Shown here piece by piece: positions 7,488 to 15,867 of a stretch of DNA of 64,000 nucleotides (within the stretch, counting starts at the first letter, position 1; the number at the start of each line of letters is the position of its first letter). The position numbers and the translations under genes were made by a program. The notes under the pieces were generated by a model, which was not told the DNA's origin, did no database searches, and was given only the letters and a program-made list of their open reading frames with translations. The stretch comes from JAAYXS01 sp964550375 (GTDB lineage Bacteria; Planctomycetota; Phycisphaerae; UBA1845; Fen-1342), in contig CAZJYX010000008.1 in assembly GCA_964550375.1 (NCBI GenBank), forward strand, positions 1 through 64,000. Direction: 5' to 3'.

Positions 7488-8789
7488 TCACTGCCGGCGG
7501 AGAAGTTCGGGGATGCGTGTGGATATCTCGGCTATCTGGACGGGCTGTTGTTGGCCGGTGCGAAGGTCCTTCACGGTGAGGACACGAGATGCGGTGAATT
7601 CGGCGCCGACGATAACGGCCAGCTTGGCGGCGCGTTTCTCGGCCTGGCGGAGCTGCTTGCCAATGGCCTGGCGTTTGTAGGAGAAGTCGCAGGCAACACC
7701 CATATCCCGGAGTTGGGCGGCGATCTGTACGGCCTGGGTGAAGTGCTCGGGGCCGGCGTCGATGATGAAAGCGTCGAGGGTGTCCTCGGCCACCTGGTGG
7801 TCGCCCAGGTCGCTCAGTAGCTCGAGGACGGGTGCGTCGCCCATGCCAAAGCCGACGCCGGGAACGCTGGGGCCGTCGAGCAAGGCGGTGAGATTATCGT
7901 AGCGGCCGCCACCGAGCAGCGCACGTACCCCCCCCTGCCGTGCATTGAGCTCGAATACGGGACCCGTATAGTACGCTAAGCCGCGGACGACCTTCAGGTC
8001 GAACTGGCAGTATTCCTGAACGCCGAAGGCCTGGAGCCATTGCCAGAGTTGGCGGAACTGGTCGGCGGCGGCGGCGCCGGCGGGGCCAGAGGCCTGGGCG
8101 AGTGAGAGGCACTGCTCGACGTCGGACTGTTCGAGTTGCGCAAGTAGTTGATCACAATTGACTTGTGGCGCCAGCGCGTGCCACTGGCGCTGGAACTCAT
8201 CGGAGCCGAGCTTGTCGTAGCGATCGACTAGCTCGAAGGCTCGTGGCGCCTGTTCGGGAGCGATCCCGATGCTGGCGAGGGCGGCGGTGGCGATGGGACG
8301 GCTGCTGATTCTCATGACGACGTGCGCGGGGGTCAGGCCGAGTTCGCGCGCGCCGGCAATGGCGACGGCGATGACCTCGGCATCGGCCAGGACGTCGTCA
8401 ATGCCGAGAATGTCTACGTTCCACTGGAAGAATTCGCGCAGGCGGCCGCGCTGGGGCTTTTCGGCGCGGCACATGCGTGGGAGGCTGAACCACTTGATGG
8501 GGCGTGGAAGGGCATTGGCGCGGGCGGCGACCATGCGTGCGAGGGTGGGGGTCATTTCGGGGCGGATGGCGAAGTGGCGGTCGCCGCGGTCGGTGAAGTT
8601 GAATAGTTCGGAGACGATGCCGGCGCCGCTTTTGAGGGTGTAGAGGTCGAGGAATTCGAAGATGGGGCCCTCGTATTCCTCGAAGCCGGCGGCGTGGGAG
8701 ACGCGGCGCCAGGCGTTGAAGAGGTGGTTCTGGCGGCGCATGTCGGGGGGGTAGAAGTCGCGCATGCCGGGCGGTGGCTGGATTTTCAT
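7488..8789 (-). CDS. hisS: Histidyl-tRNA synthetase
   Basis: Class II aminoacyl-tRNA synthetase that charges tRNA-His with histidine. The 433 residues match the usual length. The N-terminus PPGMRDFYP is typical. Motif 2 is visible around CRAEKPQRGRLREFFQWN, the histidine-specific block is LAYYTGPVFE, and the motif 3 region is GGGRYDNL followed by GFGMGDAPV. A C-terminal anticodon-binding domain follows (about 330-433). The ATG overlaps the stop of the upstream cysteine-cluster gene by four bases (ATGA, 8786-8789), implying translational coupling. A CCCCCCCCTGCC run at 7928-7939 (a GGCAGGGGGG oligomer on the coding strand) encodes part of RQGGVRALL. Confidence 0.97.
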   Translation of the reverse strand: MKIQPPPGMRDFYPPDMRRQNHLFNAWRRVSHAAGFEEYEGPIFEFLDLYTLKSGAGIVSELFNFTDRGDRHFAIRPEMTPTLARMVAARANALPRPIKWFSLPRMCRAEKPQRGRLREFFQWNVDILGIDDVLADAEVIAVAIAGARELGLTPAHVVMRISSRPIATAALASIGIAPEQAPRAFELVDRYDKLGSDEFQRQWHALAPQVNCDQLLAQLEQSDVEQCLSLAQASGPAGAAAADQFRQLWQWLQAFGVQEYCQFDLKVVRGLAYYTGPVFELNARQGGVRALLGGGRYDNLTALLDGPSVPGVGFGMGDAPVLELLSDLGDHQVAEDTLDAFIIDAGPEHFTQAVQIAAQLRDMGVACDFSYKRQAIGKQLRQAEKRAAKLAVIVGAEFTASRVLTVKDLRTGQQQPVQIAEISTRIPELLRRQ

Positions 8790-9313
8790 GGCAGGTTTCC
8801 GAGGATCGGGAGGGGGACGCCGGCGATATCGGTGGGGGCGCCGGCCGGCGGGTAGCCGTTCTTGCTATTCCTTGTTTTGTAGCTTATCCGTCTTGCTTTG
8901 GATGTCCTGCTTTTCGAGCCACTCCCGTAAGCCTGTTGTTTCTTTCCGTTCTTGATATGCTTGCCATTCTGGTCAAGGTGGGTGCGGAGGTACTCGTCGA
9001 GGTGGGCGGGGCAGGTGAAGTGCTGCTCCCAGCCGTAGTCGCCGGAGTGATAGTCGCAGTTTTCCGTGGTGTAGCTGCGGCAGATGCGCGGGCGCGTGGC
9101 GTAGATGCCGCAGCGCTGGTCGGGCAGGAGATGTCGGCAGGGCGTGGCGATGTTGATGTACCACTCGCCGTCCTCGACGAAGACGGAGATGTTCTCGTGC
9201 AGCAGGTACCAGCGCACGTCCTCGAACTCGGCGCGCGTTTCGGGGGTGTCGATGGGCAAGGCGATGTAGCGGCAGCAGGCCGCGGTGCAGTGTTCGCAGA
9301 GTATTCCGGGCAT
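8786..9313 (-). CDS. YkgJ-type zinc/iron cysteine-cluster protein
   Basis: The 175-residue product has the cysteine pattern of the YkgJ/UPF0153 family: CEHCTAACC near the N-terminus, CRHL, DQRCGIY, RICRSY and a late ENCDYH. Such clusters are thought to hold a metal ion. The ATG at 9313 is preceded by AAAGGA and begins just before the first CxxC; the open frame upstream of it does not look coding. The C-terminal third is basic, Ser/Lys-rich and probably disordered. The gene overlaps the hisS start by four bases, so the two are translated together. A second YkgJ-like gene starts at 16595. Confidence 0.85.
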   Translation of the reverse strand: MPGILCEHCTAACCRYIALPIDTPETRAEFEDVRWYLLHENISVFVEDGEWYINIATPCRHLLPDQRCGIYATRPRICRSYTTENCDYHSGDYGWEQHFTCPAHLDEYLRTHLDQNGKHIKNGKKQQAYGSGSKSRTSKARRISYKTRNSKNGYPPAGAPTDIAGVPLPILGNLP

Positions 9314-9484
9314 CGTCAGGGCGTCCTTTCTGGGCGGTGGCCGGGTGGTCGGGGCGCATCCGGCGACCGGTCGATACCTTAGCAACTGGCGTGAGATTGG
9401 CAAAGCCCCCCTGCCGCTGCGCCGGGCGCGTGGGATCAGGGCGCGTAGGACGGTTGCGCGGTCAGCGTGGCTGTCGCGGGCGGA

Positions 9485-10594
9485 TCAGTCGCCCAGGCAG
9501 GTACCCACGGCGCGGGCCACGCCGATCAGCGGGTGATCGAGGGGAACCTGGCGCTGCTGGTCGGCGACGGCCTCAAGCGGAACGAAGGTAGTTTCGTTCT
9601 GCTGCATGACGACGACGTTGTTCCATTCGCGCGTGGCGACGAGTTGGATGGCCTTGTGGCCGAAGGCCATGGCGAGCACGCGGTCAACGGCCGCCGGCGT
9701 ACCGCCGCGCTGAATGTGGCCGAGGATGGTGGCGCGGGTTTCGAGGTGGGTGTGGGCGGCTATCTGCTCGGCGAGGACAGTGCTGACGCCGCCGAGGCGG
9801 ATGGGGTCGGGGCTATCGTGGACGATCTTGTTGACGATCTGGTCGCCGCCCTTGGGCCGGGCACCCTCGGAGACGGCAATGAGGGTGAAGCGTTTGCCGT
9901 GGCGCGTGCGTTCGAGGCATGTGTCACAGATGGAGTCGAGCGAGTAAGGGATTTCGGGGATGAGAATGACGTCGGAGCCGCTGGCGAGGCCGGCGTGCAG
10001 GGCCAGCCAGCCGGCGTTGCGGCCCATCAGCTCGACCAGCATGACGCGGTGATGGCTGGAGGCGGTGGAGTGGATGCGGTCGAGGCACTCGGTGGCGATC
10101 TCCACGGCCGTACTGAAGCCGAAGGTGATCTCGGTGTGCATGAGGTCGTTGTCGATGGTCTTGGGTACACCGATGCAGGGGATGCCGTGGGCAGCGAGTT
10201 TCAGGGCGCCGGACATGGTGCCGTCGCCGCCGATGCAGATGAGGCCGTCGATCGCGCGTTCCTGAATATGCTCGATGACGCGGTTGGTGACGTCCTTGAA
10301 GAGTGGGCGACCCTCGGCGTCCTCGCCGACGGCGAAGTGGGCCGGGTTGGCCTTGTTGCTGGTGCCGAGGATGGTGCCGCCCACGGTGAGGATGTTGGAG
10401 ACGTCGGTGGTGGTAAGGCGGCGCATGCGGTTGCGAATGAGGCCGAGAAAGCCGTCCTCGATGCCGATGACATCGATGCCGAGCTTCATGATGGCGGCCT
10501 TGGTGACGACGCGGATGACGGCGTTGAGGCCGGGGCAGTCGCCGCCGCCGGTGAGGATGCCGATGCGCGAGGCTTTCCTGGGGATAGTGGACAC
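9485..10594 (-). CDS. pfkA: 6-phosphofructokinase
   Basis: Phosphorylates fructose 6-phosphate in glycolysis. The 369-residue product starts at a GTG (10594) with AAAGGA upstream; homology begins there with RIGILTGGGDCPGLNAVIR. The nucleotide loop GGDGT (122-126) carries Gly125 at the position equivalent to Gly104 of the E. coli enzyme, which favours ATP. The catalytic block PKTIDND (144-150) has Lys145 where the E. coli ATP enzyme has Gly. This Gly/Lys pair is known from a group of ATP-dependent enzymes related to pyrophosphate-dependent ones. Substrate-binding blocks ELMGRNAGWLAL and GHIQRGGTP are present. It follows fabG by 70 bases, where acyl carrier protein is commonly found. Confidence 0.94.
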   Translation of the reverse strand: MSTIPRKASRIGILTGGGDCPGLNAVIRVVTKAAIMKLGIDVIGIEDGFLGLIRNRMRRLTTTDVSNILTVGGTILGTSNKANPAHFAVGEDAEGRPLFKDVTNRVIEHIQERAIDGLICIGGDGTMSGALKLAAHGIPCIGVPKTIDNDLMHTEITFGFSTAVEIATECLDRIHSTASSHHRVMLVELMGRNAGWLALHAGLASGSDVILIPEIPYSLDSICDTCLERTRHGKRFTLIAVSEGARPKGGDQIVNKIVHDSPDPIRLGGVSTVLAEQIAAHTHLETRATILGHIQRGGTPAAVDRVLAMAFGHKAIQLVATREWNNVVVMQQNETTFVPLEAVADQQRQVPLDHPLIGVARAVGTCLGD

Positions 10595-10664
10595 GGGCGC
10601 GGTCCTTTCATGCAGCCGGCGCGATCCGGTGGGACGCGCGGTTAGCGGTGACTGGACGCCCGCA

Positions 10665-11402
10665 TCAGGTGTGCAGGCCGCCGTCGACGACGAAGACCTG
10701 CCCGGTGATGTAGCTGGCGCCGGGGCCGGCCAGGAAGGCAACCAGAGCGGCGACCTCTTCGGGACGTCCGAAGCGCTGCATGGGGATCAGCGTTTTGACG
10801 TCTGTGCGCAGCTTGTCGGGCAGGGCCGCGGTCATGTCCGTATCAATGAAGCCGGGCGCTACCAGGTTGCACGTTATCTGACGCTTGGCCAGCTCCTTGG
10901 CCACCGATTTTGTTAGGCCGATCAGACCCGCCTTGGCCGCGGCGTAGTTGGCCTGACCGGCGTTACCCATAATACCTGAGACGCTGCCGATGTTAATGAT
11001 GCGGCCGCGGCGTGCTCGGAGCATATATCGGCTGACGGCGCGGGTGAGCCAAAAAGCGGAGCGTAGATTGGTGTCGATGACCTGGTCGAACTGGTCATCC
11101 TCCATGCTCATGAAGAGGCCGTCGCGCGTGACGCCGGCGTTGTTGACGAGGATGTCGATGCGCTCGTGGCGTTCGGCGGTTTCCTCGACGATGCGCTTGA
11201 CGGCAGCGCGGTCGGTGACGTCCAGGGCGGTCGGCGTGACGCGGGCGGCCAGTTCAGGCTCTTCCTGGAGCCAGGCGCGGATGTGATCGACGCCGCGGGC
11301 CGCCGCCACCACGGTTGCCCCGCAGCGGGCCAGTTCGACAGTGATTGCCCGACCGATGCCGCGCGAGGCGCCGGTTACGATTGCCACTTGCTCGTTAAGC
11401 AT
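10665..11402 (-). CDS. fabG: 3-oxoacyl-[acyl-carrier-protein] reductase
   Basis: NADPH-dependent ketoacyl-ACP reductase of fatty acid elongation, in the short-chain dehydrogenase family. It has 245 residues starting at the ATG at 11402 (MLNEQVAIVTGASRGIG). The cofactor loop GASRGIG is at 11-17, NNAG at 87-90, and the catalytic Ser140, Tyr153 and Lys157 are in the standard YxxxK arrangement. The C-terminal SYITGQVFVVDGG is typical of FabG rather than of other short-chain dehydrogenases. It is the fifth gene of rpmF-plsX-fabH-fabD-fabG, 28 bases after fabD, and is the last fatty acid gene before the phosphofructokinase. Confidence 0.95.
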   Translation of the reverse strand: MLNEQVAIVTGASRGIGRAITVELARCGATVVAAARGVDHIRAWLQEEPELAARVTPTALDVTDRAAVKRIVEETAERHERIDILVNNAGVTRDGLFMSMEDDQFDQVIDTNLRSAFWLTRAVSRYMLRARRGRIINIGSVSGIMGNAGQANYAAAKAGLIGLTKSVAKELAKRQITCNLVAPGFIDTDMTAALPDKLRTDVKTLIPMQRFGRPEEVAALVAFLAGPGASYITGQVFVVDGGLHT

Positions 11403-11430
11403 TACGGTCGGCCTCCGGCCCGCACCTGGT

Positions 11431-12351
11431 TCAGGTGAGGTCTGCTTCCTTGCCAATGTTGGTGGCCTGGGCCTGGCGGTTGATCTTGCGCAGCAGCCCG
11501 GTCAGCACGCGCTTGGGCCCGATTTCCCAGAAGTGCGTGCAGCCGTCGGCCAGGAGCCGCTCGACGCAGGCCTGCCAGCGTACCGGGTTAAAAACCTGAA
11601 GGTACAGGGATTCGCGGATCTGGGCCGCGTCCTGATGATACTCGGCATTGACATTCGCGATCACGCGGACCTTGGGCGGGCGGAAATCGCTGGCGGCCAG
11701 CGTTTCGCGCAGGGCCTCGGCAGCCGGCCGCATCAGGTCGCTGTGAAATGCGCCGGCCACGTCCAGTGGAACGGCGCGGCCACCGGCGGAATCCGCCGCC
11801 GTCACCAATGCGTCGCAGGCGGGCTTGTCGCCGGAGACGACGATCTGGCCGGGGCAGTTGAAATTGGCGGCGCGGACCTGGCCGGCCTGGCTGACGCGCT
11901 CGCATAGGGCCAAGACCTGGGCTTCGTCCAGGCCCATGAGCGAGACCATGCCGCCGGGGGACTGTTGCGCGGCCTGTTGCATGAGCCGGCCGCGCCGGTA
12001 AACGAGCCGGAGGGCAGCGTCAAAGGGCAGGCTGCCGGCCAGGTGCAAGGCCGTGTACTCGCCGAGGCTGAGGCCGCCCATGGCGGCGAAGTGCTCGAGG
12101 CGGAACTTGCCGCAATCCAGGCCGGCTCGGAAGAGGGCCACGCTGGTCACGAAGATGGCTGGTTGCTGAATGTCGGTGGCGTTGAGGCGGTCGGCCGGAC
12201 CATCGAAACACAAGCGTGAGAGCTCGAAGCCGAGCACCTCATCGGCCTGGGCATAGGTATCGGCAGCCACGGTGTGGGCCTGGGCGACGTCCTGCCCCAT
12301 GCCAACTTCCTGAGCCCCCTGCCCCGGGAAAACGGCGGCGTTTGCAGTCAT
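11431..12351 (-). CDS. fabD: Malonyl-CoA:ACP transacylase
   Basis: Transfers malonyl from CoA to acyl carrier protein for fatty acid synthesis. The product has 306 residues. The N-terminal FPGQGAQ and the nucleophile elbow GLSLGEY (Ser95) are present; the usual elbow is GHSLGE, so the residue before Ser is Leu instead of His. The catalytic His is in VAGAFHSDLM. The late block WEIGPKRVLTGLLRKI is typical. The ATG at 12351 lies 1 base from the fabH stop, so the genes are tightly linked. Confidence 0.95.
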   Translation of the reverse strand: MTANAAVFPGQGAQEVGMGQDVAQAHTVAADTYAQADEVLGFELSRLCFDGPADRLNATDIQQPAIFVTSVALFRAGLDCGKFRLEHFAAMGGLSLGEYTALHLAGSLPFDAALRLVYRRGRLMQQAAQQSPGGMVSLMGLDEAQVLALCERVSQAGQVRAANFNCPGQIVVSGDKPACDALVTAADSAGGRAVPLDVAGAFHSDLMRPAAEALRETLAASDFRPPKVRVIANVNAEYHQDAAQIRESLYLQVFNPVRWQACVERLLADGCTHFWEIGPKRVLTGLLRKINRQAQATNIGKEADLT

Positions 12352-12352
12352 G

Positions 12353-13345
12353 TCAGATCCTCAAGAGCATTGAGCCCCAAGTCAGGCCGGCGCCGAAAGC
12401 GACCAGCATAACGAGGTCGCCGGCCGCGATGCGCCCGTCGCGCCGGGCTTCGTGAAACCCGATGCCGACGGAGGCGGACGAGGTGTTGCCGAAGCGGTCG
12501 ATGTTGATCACCACGCGGTCGAGCGGGAAGCCCGCCTTGGCACAGGCGGACTCGATGATGCGCAGGTTGGACTGGTGCGGGATGATTAGCTTGACATCGT
12601 CAAGGCTGATGCCGGCCTCCTGCGCCGTGCTGTGAATCACCTGGTGCATCTGGGTGACGGCGAACTTGTAGACCTCGCGGCCCTGCATCTTCATGTAGTG
12701 CATGCGCTCGGCCACCGTCCGTGTTGAGGCTGGGTGGCGGGCCCCGCCGCCGGGGATGGCGATGAGCATGCCGCGGGCGCCGTCGGCCCCCTGCTGGACC
12801 GCAAGTATCTCGCGGCGGGCGTCCGTGCTGGCGCGCAGGATCGCGGCCCCGGCCCCGTCGCCGAAGAGCACGGCCGTGCCGCGGTCTTCCATGTCGGTGA
12901 TGCGGGTCAGCGTCTCAGAGCCGACGACCAGGACGGTACGGGCCAGGCCAGCGTGGACGTACTGAGCGCCGGCGATCATGGCCCAGACGAAGCCGCTGCA
13001 GGCGGCGGACAGATCGAACGCGGGGATCCAGCCACAGCCCAACTCGGCCTGCAGGAGGCAGGCGGTGGACGGCAGTTGGTAGTCCGGCGTGATAGTGGCG
13101 CAGATAATCAGGTCGAGATCCTGGGGCGTCAGGGCCGCGGCCTGCAAGGCTTCGCGGCTGGCAGCCGCGGCCATGGTGAGAGTGGACTCGTCAGGATCGG
13201 CGATGCGGCGTTCGCGGATGCCGGTGCGCTGCAGGATCCATTCGTTGGAAGTATCCAGGCGCTGCGCGAAATCCGCGTTGGTGACGACGCCCCGGGGGAC
13301 GTGCAGGCCGGTCCCCGCGACCTCCACCGCCCAATGCACCTTCAT
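12353..13345 (-). CDS. fabH: 3-oxoacyl-[acyl-carrier-protein] synthase III
   Basis: Condenses acetyl-CoA with malonyl-ACP to start fatty acid chains. The 330 residues match the family. The active-site Cys116 lies in LSAACSGF, the His in IPHQSN and the Asn in DRFGNTSSAS, giving the Cys-His-Asn triad. The N-terminal block TSNEWILQRTGIRERR is characteristic. The ATG overlaps the plsX stop by four bases (ATGA, 13342-13345), indicating translational coupling. Confidence 0.97.
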   Translation of the reverse strand: MKVHWAVEVAGTGLHVPRGVVTNADFAQRLDTSNEWILQRTGIRERRIADPDESTLTMAAAASREALQAAALTPQDLDLIICATITPDYQLPSTACLLQAELGCGWIPAFDLSAACSGFVWAMIAGAQYVHAGLARTVLVVGSETLTRITDMEDRGTAVLFGDGAGAAILRASTDARREILAVQQGADGARGMLIAIPGGGARHPASTRTVAERMHYMKMQGREVYKFAVTQMHQVIHSTAQEAGISLDDVKLIIPHQSNLRIIESACAKAGFPLDRVVINIDRFGNTSSASVGIGFHEARRDGRIAAGDLVMLVAFGAGLTWGSMLLRI

Positions 13346-14352
13346 GCGGCGCCCTCGGGCTGAGGCTGCGAGATCTCCTCGGCGATGAGTTCGTTAAGCT
13401 GCACCCGCTGCTGCTCCTTGGCGACGCGGATGGCGTTGCTGATGGCGCGCCGGTCGCTGCGACCGTGGCAGATGATGACGATGCTGTTGACGCCGAGCAG
13501 CGGGGCGCCGCCATACTCGGCGAAATCGTGGCGTTTCCAGATGTTGGCGACGATGGGCTCGAACCTGGGGGTAAGCTCGGGGCTGGCTTCCTTGATCTCG
13601 TGGACGATGGTGCGGAAGAGGCCCTCGGCCAGTCCTTCAGTGAGCTTGAGAATGACGTTGCCGACGAAGCCGTCGCAGATAACGACGTCGCACAAGCCGG
13701 CGAAGATGTCGCGGCCTTCCATGTTGCCGGCGTAGTGCAGGCGCGGGTCGTTCTTGATCAGCGCGCGGGCCTCCTTGACGAGCAGGTTGCCCTTGACCTC
13801 CTCCTCGCCGATGGAGACCAGCCCGATGCGCGGATCCTCGACCTGGAGCACCTGGCGCGCGTAACAGCGGCACATGCGGGCATATTCGTGCAGATGCCGC
13901 GGCTTGGGCGAGACGTTGGCGCCCACGTCGCAGACCAGAACGGGGCCGTAGAACGTCGGGATGGCGACGGCGATGCCGGGGCGTGAGACGCCCGCGATCA
14001 CGCCGATCTTCAACTGGCAGGCGGCGGCGAACGCGCCGGTGTTGCCGGCGGAGATCAGGGCATCCACGCGTTGCTGCTCGGCGTCCACAGCCATGCGGCA
14101 AATGGACGAATCACGCTTCTGGCGCAATGCTTCGAGCGGCGGTTCGTCCATCTGGATGTTCTGGGTGCAGGATTCGAACGTGATGCGCGCGTCCGTGACG
14201 CCGAGTTCGCGGCACTCCGCAGTGATAAGCTCGGCGGGGCCGTAGAGGACGATCTCATCCCCCGGCCCGAGGAAGCTGAGCCCGAGCTGCGCGCCGAGGA
14301 TCACTTCCCGCGGGGCGTGGTCGCCCCCCATCGCGTCCAGCGCGATCCGCAT
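13342..14352 (-). CDS. plsX: Phosphate acyltransferase PlsX
   Basis: Makes acyl-phosphate from acyl-ACP, feeding phospholipid synthesis. The product has 336 residues from the ATG at 14352 (MRIALDAMGGDHAP). An in-frame TTG nine bases upstream is less likely because GAGGAG would be too close to it. Conserved blocks include ISAGNTGA, PTFYGPVLVCDVGAN, CDGFVGNV and LLGVNSIVIICHGRS. Its start lies five bases after the rpmF stop, the classic rpmF-plsX-fabH order. Confidence 0.96.
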   Translation of the reverse strand: MRIALDAMGGDHAPREVILGAQLGLSFLGPGDEIVLYGPAELITAECRELGVTDARITFESCTQNIQMDEPPLEALRQKRDSSICRMAVDAEQQRVDALISAGNTGAFAAACQLKIGVIAGVSRPGIAVAIPTFYGPVLVCDVGANVSPKPRHLHEYARMCRCYARQVLQVEDPRIGLVSIGEEEVKGNLLVKEARALIKNDPRLHYAGNMEGRDIFAGLCDVVICDGFVGNVILKLTEGLAEGLFRTIVHEIKEASPELTPRFEPIVANIWKRHDFAEYGGAPLLGVNSIVIICHGRSDRRAISNAIRVAKEQQRVQLNELIAEEISQPQPEGAA

Positions 14353-14357
14353 GGTTG

Positions 14358-14543
14358 TCAAGACTCCTCAGTGCCGATCTTGATCGAGATCCGACCGTTC
14401 ACGTAGCCACAATTGCCGCAGGCGGCGTGGACGAGCTTAGCCTGGTCGCATTGCGGGCAGGGCATCAGATGCGTGGGACGCAGGGCCTGGTGGGCACGCC
14501 GGGTCCGCTTGCGCATCTTCGATTTCTTGGTAACCGGTAGCAT
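14358..14543 (-). CDS. rpmF: Ribosomal protein bL32
   Basis: Small zinc-ribbon protein of the 50S subunit. It has 61 residues starting at the ATG at 14543 with AGGAG five bases upstream. The basic N-terminus (LPVTKKSKMRKRTRRAH) and two Cys pairs, CPQC and CGNC, fit the zinc-binding form of L32. It is the first gene of the fatty acid operon, so the promoter should lie in 14544-14764. Confidence 0.92.
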   Translation of the reverse strand: MLPVTKKSKMRKRTRRAHQALRPTHLMPCPQCDQAKLVHAACGNCGYVNGRISIKIGTEES

Positions 14544-14689
14544 CACAACTCCTAGCAACAAACGCCAGTCGTCACACCGACTCCGCGCCCCCGGGCGAGC
14601 AGGCCGGCCGCGAACTGCGCACGAAACTCCAAACCCTCAGATTGGCTGAAATTACGCAGAAGCGGCAGGTGTGTCAAGGTGCAAAAACA

Positions 14690-14699
14690 CCCCCCTGCC
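14690..14699 (-). repeat. GGCAGGGGGG oligomer
   Basis: CCCCCCTGCC on the plus strand, just downstream (minus sense) of the small gene at 14765-15040 and upstream of rpmF. On minus it follows a GGCGG/CCGCC hairpin and precedes a run of five T, so it may be part of a poor terminator. Confidence 0.4.
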
Positions 14700-14764
14700 G
14701 GCGGTCAGCCGCCGCTGCACGCGGCCGGTAAGGCGATGCACCGGGCAAGTGGAAACGGGCCGCT

Positions 14765-15040
14765 CTACCTGGGCTTGCGGCGGCTTGGGGGTGGGGCGTG
14801 GGGTCTGGTGCGCCACGGCCAGACCGCTTGCGGCCAGCGGGCGTGCAGTTCTTCCAGCACGCGGTCGGCCACGATCGATAGCCGAGCGGGTGTGAAGTAG
14901 TCGGCCCGCGCTATCAGGGCGCGCCAGTGCAAGAGGCCTTCGAGGCGCAGAATCCCGGCGCGCCAGCCGTGGCGGTTGTCGCGCGGCGCAGGTTTGGGCG
15001 GCGCTTTTACCGGGCGTGTGACTGATCGCGCTTCGTTCAT
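14765..15040 (-). CDS. Hypothetical small protein
   Basis: An unrecognised 91-residue frame. Residues 30-70 (ILRLEGLLHWRALIARADYF and the following helix) look like a genuine amphipathic helical segment, while both ends are Pro/Arg-rich. The ATG at 15040 has GAAGG directly upstream. A longer overlapping frame in another phase is Arg/Pro-rich throughout and looks spurious. It sits downstream of two minus-strand genes that resemble conserved planctomycete small proteins. Confidence 0.45.
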   Translation of the reverse strand: MNEARSVTRPVKAPPKPAPRDNRHGWRAGILRLEGLLHWRALIARADYFTPARLSIVADRVLEELHARWPQAVWPWRTRPHAPPPSRRKPR

Positions 15041-15183
15041 CCTTCACCGTATCAGGCCGGCCGGCGTTCCGCGCCAGCGGCAACAGCGCCGCCGGCACCG
15101 CGTGTACCACCCGGCGTCCGGACGGCCGCACACCCGCATTTTCGGCTTATTGGCGTTCGACCTTGTGGGCAAACGGCGTCACT

Positions 15184-15252
15184 CCCCCCCCTGCCGACGT
15201 GCGTCCGACGGACACCGTTTGTCGGGCGCATCCATGCGGGCGGGCAGGGGGG
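15184..15252. repeat. Oppositely oriented GGCAGGGGGG oligomers
   Basis: CCCCCCCTGCC at 15184-15194 and GGCAGGGGGG at 15243-15252 form an inverted pair about 48 bases apart in the noncoding gap 15041-15336. They could pair as a G/C-rich stem. This gap holds no supported gene. Confidence 0.5.
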
Positions 15253-15336
15253 TGAAGTACAGCGCGTGTCGCCACGCGGACGCGGTTCTCCCGGAGGGAC
15301 GTTTCCTGACGAGCGTGGCACTGTGGGCGGACGGGA

Positions 15337-15708
15337 CTATGCGTCCTGGCGGCGGGCTTCGCCGGGGAGGGGTGTTTGGCGCGGCTTGGTCAGGCGGAAC
15401 TCGCCGACCGGCGCCACACGCCGATAACCGAGGTAGAGAACGATGTCCAGGACTTCCGTCCAACTGGGGAAGGGCCGGCTGTTAGCGCGTTTGTATTCGT
15501 CGATGGCCCGGATGAAGTCGAGCTGCTCCTCATTCATGCAGCCCTCTTCGGCCGCCCGGCGATAATCCGTGCGGCGGCGTCCCGGACCCCGGCGACGATC
15601 AAGCGCGGAACGACGTTCTCCGGCGCGCCGCTCCTCGGCCGGAGCAGCGGCTGCCGGGGATGCGGCCTCGGCGGCAGCATCCGACGGGGTCGGCTTGGTA
15701 TCGCTCAT
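15337..15708 (-). CDS. Conserved small protein with Arg-rich linker and helical C-terminal domain
   Basis: The product has 123 residues. The first 30 are Ala/Pro-rich, followed by an Arg-rich repeat-like linker (ERRAGERRSALDRRRGPGRRR) and a compact helical domain from about 58 onward (NEEQLDFIRAIDEYKRANSR, then PFPSWTEVLDIVLYLGYRRV). From memory, such a helical domain occurs in small planctomycete proteins without assigned function. The basic linker could contact RNA or DNA. It lies downstream of the acidic-tail gene and may be co-transcribed with it. Confidence 0.7.
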   Translation of the reverse strand: MSDTKPTPSDAAAEAASPAAAAPAEERRAGERRSALDRRRGPGRRRTDYRRAAEEGCMNEEQLDFIRAIDEYKRANSRPFPSWTEVLDIVLYLGYRRVAPVGEFRLTKPRQTPLPGEARRQDA

Positions 15709-15867
15709 AATCGAGTTATCGACACTTCAGCGGTCAGGCTAAAGCGGTTGCCCAGCCCCGCGAAGACGCTCCCGCCCCGAGCGGCGTTGGCGCGGAGTCC
15801 GCCGCACGGGCAGACCGCCGGTGCGGCCTGGCGGCCGGGAGACCTGCGGGTCCGCGGCCGCGCGACG

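Noticed and set aside
9467..10645. Plus-strand frame of 392 codons over the phosphofructokinase gene
   Set aside because: Antisense of a conserved enzyme; Asp/Gly/Ala-rich with no coherent fold.
14652..15131. Minus-strand frame of 159 codons
   Set aside because: Arg/Pro-rich throughout; the overlapping 91-codon frame reads more like protein.
15184..15252. The inverted GGCAGGGGGG pair as a transposon end
   Set aside because: No target duplication or transposase-like frame lies between or beside the copies.
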